The notes beneath the pieces are model-generated. The model did no database searches. It had not been told where the DNA came from and worked only from the letters and a program-made list of their open reading frames with translations. From Ardenticatenaceae bacterium (GTDB taxonomy: Bacteria; Chloroflexota; Anaerolineae; Promineifilales; Promineifilaceae), in assembly GCA_011525915.1 (NCBI GenBank), contig WYBM01000070.1:1-33891 (forward strand): 33,891 bases of DNA, in the 5' to 3' direction. Made by a program: the position numbers and the translations under genes. Shown one piece after another: positions 1 through 8,919 of this stretch; position 1 is the stretch's first letter, and the number at the start of each line of letters is the position of its first letter.

Positions 1-27
1 CATGTCTTCCAAGATCATTGGTTGCAT
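1..27 (-). CDS. 5' end of an unidentified minus-strand gene (partial)
   Basis: An ATG read on the minus strand at 27-25 is preceded by a near-perfect Shine-Dalgarno sequence (GAAGGAGGTT, complement of 31-40) at normal spacing, and the frame stays open to the window edge. Only nine codons are visible (MQPMILEDM), so no product can be named. It lies 71 bp downstream of the GT8-like gene on the same strand and may be the next gene of that group. The evidence is the ribosome binding site rather than protein similarity. Confidence 0.55.
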
Positions 28-98
28 CTGAACCTCCTTCTATTTTTCTTTTGGTTGCTACCTACAAGAATAACTGATTGGAGGTTCTTTTCATCTTT

Positions 99-1190
99 TC
101 ATTCTTTGGACTTTGGAATTACCCTGGCACGGCCGTTACCCAACTTTCTCGTCTGTTTCTTATCTGATTTGCCAGGGGACGGTGGATCTTGAAATGTTTC
201 TATTTCTTTTTGCAAGGAGCGCAGCTTTTTGAAGGCGAGCAGGTCAGGATAAGCATGGGTCATCTGACGGTAACGTTGGTGCCAGAGCTGGAAGTCTGCG
301 CGACGGCCGTAACGCTGCATAGAGCCCGCTTTGCGAAACTGCCACGGCTTAAAACCGGTGTAATGAATGCCGAATAATACAGAAGGGTCCGGGTAGCCGT
401 TCAGGCTGTGAAAGCGCAAATCCACGTTAGCCCACCGACCTGACCAGCGCAGCGTTAAATATTGCATTTCTGGCCATTCAAACTGGCCGCCTACTTGTGC
501 CTGTACGGCTGGCCGGGCCAGGTCTTGGCGAATGGCCTGGTATTCAGCCAGCGCCGGCTGAATGACCAGCAGCGAACTGATGACACCCATGTTGGTGGGG
601 TCGACGGCCACACGATCGGTGATAGCTTGAGGGATAGGCTGTCCGTGTGGGCAGTCGGCGTAAATGTGGTGCCAATGCCAGGTGCCGTCCTGGTGTACGC
701 TGGGGGGGATGATAAAGTTACCGTCGTCACCCCATGCCATGACATGGCGCTTGTGCTCGTTAATGGTGCCGGCAGGGGCGGGCAGGGTAAAGAGGTGGTC
801 GTACTTCTTTAAGGGCAGCAGGTCAGCGTCTAGCAGGCAGATATTGTCATAATGTTGGCCCAGGTCGCCATCGGCCCCCAGGCGCAGCGCATGTAGTTTG
901 GTGAAAACCAGGGGCAAATACGGCCGTGAGCCGGCCAATCGATGGGGAATTACAATAGGCTCTACTTCCAACACCTGGTCATACAGCAGCGTCAGGGCTT
1001 TCCGAGCCGCGGTGGTGATCTCTGGCGTCACCAGGCAGATAATATCTGCGGCCGTTTGCTGACGGCGCAGGCCATACGCCAGCAGCAGTACCGCCGGCAG
1101 GTAGCTGTCGTTGAGCGTCAAAAGGGTAACAAAAGCAAAACGAGCACGGCCGTGGGCGTCGTGCATTTGGGTGGGTTTAGGCCAATTCAT
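99..1190 (-). CDS. GT8-like (glycogenin/galactosyltransferase-type) glycosyltransferase
   Basis: This 363-residue protein has the layout of a GT-A fold family 8 nucleotide-sugar glycosyltransferase. The N-terminus (about 17-60) carries the FAFVTLLTLNDSYLPAVLLL-type strand and helix that open the fold. A PLVFTKLHALRL segment near 93-104 precedes the metal-binding DxD motif, seen as LLDADLLPL with Asp121 and Asp123. Downstream blocks NMGVISSLLVIQP and FGIHYTGFKPW fit the family's acceptor side and late His region. The last 35 residues are basic and low in complexity. No signal peptide or membrane span is seen, so it is probably cytosolic. Donor and acceptor cannot be read from sequence. No good Shine-Dalgarno precedes the first ATG; Met9 is an alternative start. 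It follows the GH1 gene by 63 bp on the same strand, suggesting a shared carbohydrate role. Confidence 0.8.
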   Translation of the reverse strand: MNWPKPTQMHDAHGRARFAFVTLLTLNDSYLPAVLLLAYGLRRQQTAADIICLVTPEITTAARKALTLLYDQVLEVEPIVIPHRLAGSRPYLPLVFTKLHALRLGADGDLGQHYDNICLLDADLLPLKKYDHLFTLPAPAGTINEHKRHVMAWGDDGNFIIPPSVHQDGTWHWHHIYADCPHGQPIPQAITDRVAVDPTNMGVISSLLVIQPALAEYQAIRQDLARPAVQAQVGGQFEWPEMQYLTLRWSGRWANVDLRFHSLNGYPDPSVLFGIHYTGFKPWQFRKAGSMQRYGRRADFQLWHQRYRQMTHAYPDLLAFKKLRSLQKEIETFQDPPSPGKSDKKQTRKLGNGRARVIPKSKE

Positions 1191-1253
1191 GAGTATCGAA
1201 GGTGATATTAATTTTTGAGCCCATAAACCTGAAAGTGTAAACGGGTCATACTA

Positions 1254-2603
1254 TCATCCTTGCCAGGCCGGGCTTTGTGGTGACTCGCCGGGAAACATGG
1301 TGGCCAACAATGCCGGGGTGTATTGCGCGGCCATCTCACTGCTGATGCCGTTCAGGTGGCAAATGTCACGGTACAACCTGCCGCTGGGGCGCATGTCTCT
1401 GGCTTGTGTTTCCGGGTCCAGCGATATAAGGCCAAACCGTTGGGTCCAGCCGCGGTCCCACTCGAAGTTATCGACCAGACTCCAGTGATAGTAGCCCATG
1501 ACCGGGTAACAAAAACTGATGGCTCGCCACACTTCACGCAGATGGGTGAGGATAAAAGACGGCCGTAAATCATCATCCTCATCTGGCAGGCCATTTTCTG
1601 TGATGTAAATTGGTTTGTGATAGTTGAGGGCGTTTTGAATGACCTGATACAGCCCGGCGGGGTATACCTCGCCATAATGGCCATCACTCACCACTGCTTC
1701 CGGCCCCCAGGAGGGGTCATAAAAACCACCCAACGGCGGAAACTTGACATAAAACCTGGTGTAGTAATTGACACCGACAAAATCAAAGGACCCGGCCAGG
1801 TTGGCAATAGGGGTAGAACCGATGAAAGTGCGCAGACGGCCGTTGACCATGGCTTGCATCCACAGCTCATTAAACCAGAAGTTTACCTGGCCAGCCCACC
1901 ACCTGGCCGGAAAATAGCTGCCCGGTTTAGCCTGGAAGACAGGGAAGTTCTTGGCTACCCCCACTTGCGCCGCCGGATAGCTGTCCTTGATGGTGTGATA
2001 AGCGGCAGCATGGCACAGCAGCATATGCTTCACTGCCTCCATACCGGCCAGTAGTCCCTTTTTCTGCGGCGCGGGAAAAGCCCCTACCAGGTAGCGCATA
2101 AACATGTACACCATCGGCTCGTTAATGGTGATCCATAAAGGGATAAGGTCGCCCAAAGCCGCCACCACCTTCGCCGTGTAACGTTGGAAGTAGGACACCA
2201 CAATCTGGCTGTTGAAGTCACCCTTTTCAACCAGCCACAGCGGATTGCTAAAATGGTGCAGCGTGACCATGGGCTCAATGCCCCGATCATGCAGGGCTTG
2301 CAAGATTTGACGGTAGCGGTCGAGGGCGTTCTGGTCAAACACGCTTGGTTCAGGTTCAATGCGGCTCCACTCTAAGGAAAGGCGGTGGGCATTGGTCCCC
2401 ATGTGGGCGGCGGCATCCAGGTCTGCTTCAGCGTTTGCCCACCAGTTGCTGGCCTGGCCGGCCTTATGGTTGTGCAGAATACGGCCGTCTACCTGTTCCC
2501 ATGCCCACCAGTCGCTGTGGGTATTATGACCTTCTACCTGGTATGCGGCCGTAGCCGTGCCCCAGCGAAAACCTGCCGGGAACATCATCTGTGCCTTTGC
2601 CAT
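1254..2603 (-). CDS. Glycoside hydrolase family 1 (beta-glucosidase/beta-glycosidase)
   Basis: A full-length, 449-residue GH1 retaining beta-glycosidase. The family N-terminal signature FRWGTATAAYQVEG lies at residues 12-25, the acid/base Glu162 sits in TINEP, and the nucleophile Glu336 sits in ITENG. HHFSNPLWLVEKGDF (116-130) is the usual substrate-pocket block. There is no signal peptide, so it should be cytosolic and act on imported beta-linked disaccharides or aryl-glycosides; exact specificity is not visible. I chose the ATG at 2603 because GGAGAG lies six bases upstream; a GTG at 2615 would overlap that ribosome site and add four residues. A perfect 12-bp inverted repeat sits directly upstream in the leader. 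Confidence 0.93.
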   Translation of the reverse strand: MAKAQMMFPAGFRWGTATAAYQVEGHNTHSDWWAWEQVDGRILHNHKAGQASNWWANAEADLDAAAHMGTNAHRLSLEWSRIEPEPSVFDQNALDRYRQILQALHDRGIEPMVTLHHFSNPLWLVEKGDFNSQIVVSYFQRYTAKVVAALGDLIPLWITINEPMVYMFMRYLVGAFPAPQKKGLLAGMEAVKHMLLCHAAAYHTIKDSYPAAQVGVAKNFPVFQAKPGSYFPARWWAGQVNFWFNELWMQAMVNGRLRTFIGSTPIANLAGSFDFVGVNYYTRFYVKFPPLGGFYDPSWGPEAVVSDGHYGEVYPAGLYQVIQNALNYHKPIYITENGLPDEDDDLRPSFILTHLREVWRAISFCYPVMGYYHWSLVDNFEWDRGWTQRFGLISLDPETQARDMRPSGRLYRDICHLNGISSEMAAQYTPALLATMFPGESPQSPAWQG

Positions 2604-2619
2604 GTTTCTCTCCACCTGA

Positions 2620-2651
2620 CCCTCTGCCAGCCCTTAGTAGCTGGCAGAGGG
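2620..2651 (-). promoter_or_regulatory. 12-bp inverted repeat in the leader of the GH1 gene
   Basis: CCCTCTGCCAGC at 2620-2631 and GCTGGCAGAGGG at 2640-2651 are exact reverse complements with an 8-nt spacer. The repeat lies just 5' of the GH1 ribosome binding site. No T-run follows on either strand, so it is not a standard terminator. It could be an operator for a sugar-responsive repressor or an RNA hairpin controlling translation. Confidence 0.6.
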
Positions 2652-2682
2652 CCGTTATGGATTACGAGATTAACACGCTGTT

Positions 2683-2710
2683 TTGCCCATGCCAAATAGC
2701 TTGTTATACT
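2683..2710 (+). promoter_or_regulatory. Possible sigma-70 promoter for the V4R/response-regulator unit
   Basis: TTGCCC (2683-2688), a 16-bp spacer and TATACT (2705-2710) resemble a housekeeping promoter pointing at the V4R gene. A second -10-like TATAAT lies at 2764-2769 without a good -35. TTGCCC (2721-2726) and GGGCAA (2741-2746) form an inverted pair in the same region, a possible operator. All of this is by eye. Confidence 0.35.
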
Positions 2711-2807
2711 TGTGCATGCTTTGCCCAAACAAAAGCAATAGGGCAAGAGGCAACTTTCTTGCATATAATCCATATGATTTTCAAGTAAGGCATTGTTGGA
2801 GGTTTGT

Positions 2808-3443
2808 GTGAAAGATTTAGTACCCCCTGGTGGTTACTATTACCCCAACAAAATGGGCCGTATCCTGCTCATTTCTATGGAAGAAGTGATGGGAAAAAAT
2901 GGTCTTAATGCTTTATTGAACCTGATTGACTTGCGTGAGTATATGCAAGACCTTCCCCCAGACAACCTGGAAAGGGAATTTGATTTTGCACATATCAGTA
3001 ACTTAAACAAAGCTTTACGCGAGATCTATGGCCCCAGAGGGGGGCGTGGTCTGGCATTACGTGGTGGCCGGGCAATCTTTTCACGGGGGCTAAGGCAGTT
3101 CGGCGCTTTGGCTGGTGTCAGTGACCTGGCTTTTAAAGTATTGCCGTTAAAGACAAAACTAAAAATTGGTGTTCCGGCTGTGGCTCGCATTTTTACGCAA
3201 TTCAGCGACCAGACAAGTCATGTTGAAGAGCTGGATGATCATTTTCGTTATACTGTTGAACGATGTTCCGAATGTTGGCAACAAACGACAGACAGACCCG
3301 TGTGTTATATTGCGGTGGGCATTTTGCAAGAGACTTTACGCTGGGTAAGCGGGGGGCTGGAATTTCGTGTGGATCAGGCAGCATGCAAGGCAATGGGGGA
3401 TGAAGCCTGCGTGTTTCGGATAGATAAAGACCCGATTAAGTAG
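2808..3443 (+). CDS. V4R-domain (4-vinyl reductase-like) small-molecule-sensing protein
   Basis: A 211-residue protein whose C-terminal half matches the V4R fold, seen in hydrocarbon-binding regulators and BchJ-like proteins. The recognisable blocks are VCYIAVGILQETLRWVSGG and the closing cysteine block CKAMGDEACVFRI near residues 190-205. The N-terminal half (MGRILLISMEEVMGKNGLNALLNLI) is the usual pre-V4R helical region. The start is GTG at 2808 because GGAGG sits five bases upstream; a TTG at 2793 is in frame but overlaps that site. The response-regulator gene begins within about 40 bp, so the two are probably co-transcribed. The ligand is unknown; V4R proteins usually bind small hydrophobic molecules. 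Confidence 0.75.
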   Translation: MKDLVPPGGYYYPNKMGRILLISMEEVMGKNGLNALLNLIDLREYMQDLPPDNLEREFDFAHISNLNKALREIYGPRGGRGLALRGGRAIFSRGLRQFGALAGVSDLAFKVLPLKTKLKIGVPAVARIFTQFSDQTSHVEELDDHFRYTVERCSECWQQTTDRPVCYIAVGILQETLRWVSGGLEFRVDQAACKAMGDEACVFRIDKDPIK

Positions 3444-3481
3444 AAGCATGATGATTGATGGCTTTTGAAGGAACGAAGCGC

Positions 3482-4348
3482 GTGAGTGACGAAAAAAAAG
3501 GGCACAAGATTTTTATTGTTGAAGACGACCTGGATTTATCGGAAATGTTGAGTGCCTATTTCCGGGTACAAGGGTATGAAGTGGAGACGGCCTCGCGCGG
3601 TGAGGACGCTGTAGAGGCGATCAGCAAAGAGATTCCCGATGTTGCTGTACTGGACATTCGCCTGCCAGATATTGATGGCTATGAGGTATGTCGCCGTTTA
3701 CGTCGTACACGTCGCACCCAAAACCTGCCGGTCATTTTTCTAACAGAAAAACGTGATCGTGATGATAAACTGGCTGGTTTAGAACTGGGCGCTGTTGATT
3801 ATATTACCAAGCCGTTTGACATCCAGGAACTGCGGCTGCGAGTGCGTAACGCCTTGCGGCGGGCACATTTAAGTACATTGCAGAATCCGGTGACTGGTTT
3901 ACCGGAGGGTGTTCTGGTGCGAGAACGCCTGGAACAGATGTTAAAACAGCCGGAATGGGGCATTGTACTGGCTGGGATTCATGGCCTGAACAAGTTCCGT
4001 GACAAATTTGGTTTTGTTGCCGCCGATGACGTCTCACGGGCAGTCACGCTTATGATCTCCAATGCTGTGCAGGAGAGTGGCGCCGGCGAAGATTTTATTG
4101 GCCATACCGATTCGGGTGATTTTGTAATTATCACGGCCGTTGATCGCAGCCAAAAACTAGCCGAGCGCTGCCTGGTGCGGCTGCAGCCTTCTATTCAATA
4201 CTTTTACCCGGCATTGGAACGCCAGCGGCTGCACGAACTGCCAGAATCGGAGCGGCTGACAGTCCGGGTATCTGCCCTGGCTTCACGTGAAAAGCAGGTC
4301 GCTTCATTAGAAGAGCTGTTTGAATCTTTGGCCAGCCGCCGACTCTAG
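3482..4348 (+). CDS. Response regulator: REC domain plus degenerate GGDEF domain
   Basis: Residues 8-125 form a CheY-like receiver with the acidic pocket Glu14/Asp15/Asp16, phospho-acceptor Asp58 (VLDIRLPDIDGYEVC), Thr88 and Lys110 (ITKPF). The remainder, to residue 288, follows a GGDEF layout: a NPVTGLPEG entry block near 135-143 and, where RIGGDEF should be, HTDSGDF (208-214). The metal and GTP residues are therefore lost, and diguanylate cyclase activity is unlikely. It may be a signalling adaptor or c-di-GMP/nucleotide sensor. GTG at 3482 is preferred because GAAGGA lies nine bases upstream; in-frame ATG at 3458 is an alternative. No histidine kinase is in the window, so the phosphodonor is unknown. 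Confidence 0.82.
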   Translation: MSDEKKGHKIFIVEDDLDLSEMLSAYFRVQGYEVETASRGEDAVEAISKEIPDVAVLDIRLPDIDGYEVCRRLRRTRRTQNLPVIFLTEKRDRDDKLAGLELGAVDYITKPFDIQELRLRVRNALRRAHLSTLQNPVTGLPEGVLVRERLEQMLKQPEWGIVLAGIHGLNKFRDKFGFVAADDVSRAVTLMISNAVQESGAGEDFIGHTDSGDFVIITAVDRSQKLAERCLVRLQPSIQYFYPALERQRLHELPESERLTVRVSALASREKQVASLEELFESLASRRL

Positions 4349-4471
4349 CGTACGGCCGTTAAAAATTCTTCATGGCCAGCCGCGCAGGCAGCAGCCATAA
4401 TACATTAAAAGGCCACCATGGGTTTACCATCGTTTACCTGATCCCCTTTGTTTTTGATAGAATCGCATAGA

Positions 4472-4516
4472 GTTTATGAGTGTCAGGGTTTTGGGCAGCC
4501 CTGATTTTGTTTTAGC
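4472..4516 (+). promoter_or_regulatory. Small hairpin followed by a T-rich run ahead of the YfhO-flippase gene
   Basis: TCAGGG (about 4482-4487) can pair with CCCTGA (about 4498-4503) across a 10-nt loop, followed by TTTTGTTTT. If translation starts at the ATG at 4584, this weak terminator-like hairpin lies in the untranslated leader and could act as an attenuator. If the ATG at 4476 is used, it is simply coding sequence. Confidence 0.2.
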
Positions 4517-4583
4517 CGTCCGGGCCGGACGTGAGCAAGGGTTGCCGGCGGAGAAAATCAGGCATTTTAAGCCGCCTACAGTT

Positions 4584-7500
4584 ATGAAACGATTGTCACG
4601 CTTAACGTTAGACACAGTGATCATTCTGGGCTTTTGGGTGCTGCCCCTGTTGTTATTTGGCGATGTGACCCTGGGTGGCAAAACCATGCTCCCGGTTGAT
4701 AACTTGTTTCAATGGGCACCGTGGACGGCCGTTCACGGCGCGGCTTCCCCTCATAACCCCCTTATTACGGACCTCATCCTGCAAAATTACGCCTGGAAAC
4801 AGTTCATTCGCCAGAATATTACCAGCCCTACATCATTGTTGTGGAACCCTTACCTGTTTGGCGGTGTGCCCTTTCTGGCCGCGGGGCAGCACGGCGCTTA
4901 TTATCCGTTTAGCTTGCTGTTCCTTGTGCTGCCCTTGAGCAAGGCGTATGGTTGGTACACTGTCAGCCAGTTATGGTTGGCAGGGGTGCTGATGTACGTT
5001 TACGGCCGTGTGACCGGCATGCGGCGTAGTTCGGCAGCTTTGGCCGGGCTGGTCTACCAGGGTGGGGGCTATATTGTGGTCAGTGCGGCCGTGTTTCCTA
5101 TGGTCATCGGTGCGGTGGTCTGGCTGCCGCTGCTGCTGGCCTGTATTCAAAAGGTGGTGACCGGCGCTGTCAGCCAGTCAAAATCAACGTGGCTGTGGGC
5201 CGGACTGGGCGCAGTGGCCCTGGGTGCCCAAATTCTCGCCGGTCATATCGAGTTCACCATTTACACGCTGCTGGTCATGGCGGCATATGCTGTCTGGCAG
5301 TGGTGGCCGGCCGCAACCGGCGTGAATGACAGGGTACGGCCGTTTCTGTGGCTCACAGGGATGGTATTGTTGGGCCTGATGCTGGGGGCCGTCCAGCTTG
5401 TGCCTCTGTATGAATTGGGGCAGGTAAACTTCCGCCAGGAATCGGCTTCATTGGCCGAAGTACGTCGTTACGCTTTCCCCTACCGGCGGGTGCTGACCCT
5501 GGTGCTGCCCAACTTCTTTGGCAATCCGGCACACCAGGCAGTGGTTGATGTGTTCAGCGGTGAGACCATACCCATTACCCATAATTATGATAAACAGCCC
5601 ATCACCACAACAGAGTGGGGCATTAAAAATTACGTGGAAGGGGGCATTTATCTGGGCATCTTGCCGCTGCTGCTGGCCATTTTGGGGGTGTATGGCGGAT
5701 TGCAAAAACAGGGCCATGTGGGGGAGGGCGGTGGCTCGTTTGGTGTGGGGAATGGCCGCCTGTCTGGCCGCTACCGTGGGCGACGTGGGCTAACTGTCTT
5801 CTATTTGCTGCTTGCTTTGTTTTCGTTAGCCTTTATCTTCGGCACACCGTTGTATGCGCTGTTGTATTATGGGCTGCCTTTTGTGAACCAGCTGCACACG
5901 CCCTTCCGCTGGGTGTTTCCGCTGTCGCTGGCGGTGGCGGTGCTGGCTGGCTTTGGCGCAGATTATTTAGCGGCCACAAGAAAATGGCCGACTGCACAGG
6001 CATGGCGAACGGATCGTCAAGCACCCGCCTCTCATCACGCCGCGCCGAACGTTTTTGCCAGTGATGTCACTGCCCCGTGGTGGGCACGGCCGTTTTTCCT
6101 CTGGGCCAGGCCTTCATTCATCACCGGGCTGGCCGGCCTGGCCTTTGGCGGCGGTTTGTTGATGCTGGTTGGGCTGTGGGCCTCGCGGCTGTTTTACAGC
6201 CAGCTAGCGCCACTCATTGAGCGTATCTTTTTAGGGTTGGCTAAGGCAGCAACCGCATTCCCAGACGCCCGCACATTCTACAGCTACGAATACCGCCAGC
6301 TTTTCCTGTTTGGCCTGATGTTGGTGGGCGCAGGCGCGGTGCTGCGTGTCAGCCGCTGCCCCATTTTTGCCGGGCGTTGGGGTGGGGGCCGGCCTGTCTG
6401 GCTGTTTATGGCCGCGGGGCTGATGACGCTTGATTTGTGGGCAGCCAATGTTGGTTTCCATGCGGCCAATGATCCGGCGCTGCTGGCCTACAAACCGGCA
6501 TTGGTGCAGTGGCTGGCGGGGCAGCCAGGCCCCTGGCGGCTGACTAGCTTTGCGCCACACGGGGATACCCCCTTTCACGCCAATGCGGGCTGGCTGTTTA
6601 ACCTGGCAGATGTGCGTGGTTATGACTCCATCATCCCCAAACAGTACACCGATTACATGGCGGCTATCGAGCCGCAGCAGGAACTGCCGCATAACCGGGT
6701 GCAGCCGATCAAACAGTGGCAGTCGCTTAACTCGCCGCTGCTAGACGTGCTGGGGGTGAAGTATGTGATCACCGCCGAGACCATTGACCTGCCCAAGTAC
6801 CAGCTTGCCTGGGAAGGGGAGGGGCTGCGTGTCTATGAAAACCGGGGGGTGGCTCCACGCGCTTATACACTGCCGCAAACGCAAACGGCCGTCACTGATA
6901 CCCCGCTAGCGGCCATGACTGCCGCGCATGATCCCCGCCAGTTTGTGGTGGTGAAAGAGGGAGATTGGACATTAACGCGTAAAGATTTGGTAGAAGCATC
7001 GCCTCGTTCCGCGCCCCTTGTCCCGCTTCAGCCGGCTGAGATACTGGCCACCGGTCACATTGAGGTCATTGTGCAAACGGCCGTTGCGGAACCATCCTGG
7101 CTGATCCTTAATGACAGCTACTTCCCTGGCTGGAAAGCGTTTGTCAAGCCAGTAGGGGCGGATGAAGATGCGGAGCAGCAAGTAGACATAACGCCGGTGA
7201 ATGGTAATTTTCGTGGTGTACTGTTGGCATCCGGTGCCTGGGAAGTGCGCTTTCGTTACAGCCCGCTTAGCTTTCAGTTGGGTGGCTTGGCCAGTGCCAT
7301 GGCTGTGGTGGTGTTGACGTTTGGCACGGCCGTGTGGGGCTGGCGGGCCTTCTATCACCCCACGGGTGACCTCTCCAAAACCCGCAGCATTGCCAAGAAT
7401 AGCGTGGCACCGATGGTGCTAAATCTATTCAACAAATTTATAGACTTTGTCTTTGCTATGTTTTACCTGCGTGTTTTGGGGCCGGCAGGTGCTGGCAGCT

Positions 7501-8852
7501 TCCAGACAGCTATTGTCACGGCCGGTGTCTTTGACATTGTGGCCAATTATGGGCTGGACATCCTCTTTATCCGCGATGTGTCCCCAGACCGCCGCAAGGC
7601 CACCCATTACTTGTTAAATACCACCATCCTGCGCATCGGCATTGCTTTTCTGGCCGCTTTGCCGGTTTTTGTGCTCATCTTTGCCACCAATCGCCTACCA
7701 GATAGTAATCCCTTAACCCCGGCCGAAATTCTGGCCACGCTGTTGATCATGGCGGGCATGGTTTTTTCCGGCATGAGCAAGGGGGTGACTGGGCTGTTTT
7801 ATATCCATGAAGAGGCAGAGACCCCGGCGGCGATGACCACCGCCACCACCATCATGAAGGTAGGTTTTGGCGTGATGGTGCTGCTGGCGGGGTATGGTTT
7901 TGTGGGGTTGGCGGCCGTTTCTATTTTGACCAATGTGATCACCCTGATCATGCTTACCGGGCTGGCGCTGCGCAACTATGATCTGCCTGGCCCCTGGCGG
8001 CTGGACTGGCCTTTACAGCGGCGCATGCTGCACATCGGTTTCCCGCTCATGCTCATTCACCTGCTGCAAACGATCTTTATCTCCATTGATACTTACCTGC
8101 TGCGGGTGATGCTGCCCAATGGGCAAGAGGTAGCGGGTTGGTACAGCAGCGCCTATAAATGGTTTAATGCTTTGCAGATTATCCCGTCGTTTTTTACGCT
8201 GGCGCTGTTCCCCATTATCACCCGTGAGATTCAGCAGTCGCCGGACTCGGCGCGGAAGATGTACGGCATGGCGATCAAGATCATGTACCTGCTGGCGCTG
8301 CCGGTGGCCGCAGTGACCTGGTACCTGGCTTATCCCCTGGTGCAGCTGGTAGGTGGTGACGATTTCCTGCCGCATGGGGCCGTTGCCCTGCAAATTGTCA
8401 TCTGGTCTATCCCCATCGGTTGGATGAACAGTGTCACCAATTACGTTCTCATCAGCCTGGGGCTGGAGCGGATGCAGCCGCGGGCGTTTACGGCCGGGGT
8501 GTTGTTTAACATCCTGACCAATCTACTGTTTATTCCCCTGTTCACCTATGTGGCGGCCGGTGTGACGACGATGTTGTCAGAGGTCGTGCTGCTGTTAGTG
8601 TTTGGCTACTATTTACGCCAGCGCATGCCGGGTGTGCGCTGGCGGTTTTTGGCGAAGCCCGGCCTGGTCACGGCCGTGACCGTTGCTGTCATGTATGCCG
8701 GGGGGCAGGTGCACCTGTTGGTGGGCGCCCTGGGCCTGCTGCTGTACCCGGCAGGGCTGCTGCTGCTGCGGGTGATAGGGCCGGAGGAGCGCAAAGTGTT
8801 GGCCGATATTTTGCCGGCGCGGGTGGCGCGGCGGCTGCGGTTGGTTTCATGA
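4584..8852 (+). CDS. Fusion: YfhO-like GT-C membrane glycosyltransferase + Wzx-type polysaccharide flippase
   Basis: One uninterrupted 1,422-residue membrane protein. Residues 1 to about 925 match YfhO-type proteins: many membrane helices, an early LWNPYLFGGVPFLAAGQHGAYYP-like block, and the family's C-terminal beta domain with LILNDSYFPGWKAFV followed by a FRGVLL/FRYSPLSF block. From about residue 930 a second complete protein follows, resembling O-antigen/teichoic-acid flippases of the MATE/MOP superfamily (start near SIAKNSVAPMVLNLFNKFIDF, roughly 12 helices, ending at 1422). The likely job is to decorate and export lipid-linked glycans in one polypeptide. An in-frame ATG at 4476 would add 36 hydrophilic residues; I prefer 4584 because the protein then begins with a basic stretch and a membrane helix. 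Neither start has a strong Shine-Dalgarno. The GT39-like gene follows 67 bp later. Confidence 0.82.
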   Translation: MKRLSRLTLDTVIILGFWVLPLLLFGDVTLGGKTMLPVDNLFQWAPWTAVHGAASPHNPLITDLILQNYAWKQFIRQNITSPTSLLWNPYLFGGVPFLAAGQHGAYYPFSLLFLVLPLSKAYGWYTVSQLWLAGVLMYVYGRVTGMRRSSAALAGLVYQGGGYIVVSAAVFPMVIGAVVWLPLLLACIQKVVTGAVSQSKSTWLWAGLGAVALGAQILAGHIEFTIYTLLVMAAYAVWQWWPAATGVNDRVRPFLWLTGMVLLGLMLGAVQLVPLYELGQVNFRQESASLAEVRRYAFPYRRVLTLVLPNFFGNPAHQAVVDVFSGETIPITHNYDKQPITTTEWGIKNYVEGGIYLGILPLLLAILGVYGGLQKQGHVGEGGGSFGVGNGRLSGRYRGRRGLTVFYLLLALFSLAFIFGTPLYALLYYGLPFVNQLHTPFRWVFPLSLAVAVLAGFGADYLAATRKWPTAQAWRTDRQAPASHHAAPNVFASDVTAPWWARPFFLWARPSFITGLAGLAFGGGLLMLVGLWASRLFYSQLAPLIERIFLGLAKAATAFPDARTFYSYEYRQLFLFGLMLVGAGAVLRVSRCPIFAGRWGGGRPVWLFMAAGLMTLDLWAANVGFHAANDPALLAYKPALVQWLAGQPGPWRLTSFAPHGDTPFHANAGWLFNLADVRGYDSIIPKQYTDYMAAIEPQQELPHNRVQPIKQWQSLNSPLLDVLGVKYVITAETIDLPKYQLAWEGEGLRVYENRGVAPRAYTLPQTQTAVTDTPLAAMTAAHDPRQFVVVKEGDWTLTRKDLVEASPRSAPLVPLQPAEILATGHIEVIVQTAVAEPSWLILNDSYFPGWKAFVKPVGADEDAEQQVDITPVNGNFRGVLLASGAWEVRFRYSPLSFQLGGLASAMAVVVLTFGTAVWGWRAFYHPTGDLSKTRSIAKNSVAPMVLNLFNKFIDFVFAMFYLRVLGPAGAGSFQTAIVTAGVFDIVANYGLDILFIRDVSPDRRKATHYLLNTTILRIGIAFLAALPVFVLIFATNRLPDSNPLTPAEILATLLIMAGMVFSGMSKGVTGLFYIHEEAETPAAMTTATTIMKVGFGVMVLLAGYGFVGLAAVSILTNVITLIMLTGLALRNYDLPGPWRLDWPLQRRMLHIGFPLMLIHLLQTIFISIDTYLLRVMLPNGQEVAGWYSSAYKWFNALQIIPSFFTLALFPIITREIQQSPDSARKMYGMAIKIMYLLALPVAAVTWYLAYPLVQLVGGDDFLPHGAVALQIVIWSIPIGWMNSVTNYVLISLGLERMQPRAFTAGVLFNILTNLLFIPLFTYVAAGVTTMLSEVVLLLVFGYYLRQRMPGVRWRFLAKPGLVTAVTVAVMYAGGQVHLLVGALGLLLYPAGLLLLRVIGPEERKVLADILPARVARRLRLVS

Positions 8853-8919
8853 TGCCGATAAACGGGTATATGCCCTCTCCCTTCCTGCCGCAGATGGTCA
8901 TGGGCCACCGGAGACGGCC

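Noticed and set aside
4476..4583. N-terminal 36-residue extension of the YfhO-flippase protein
   Set aside because: It is hydrophilic, lacks a ribosome site and precedes a much more natural start (basic residues followed by a membrane helix).
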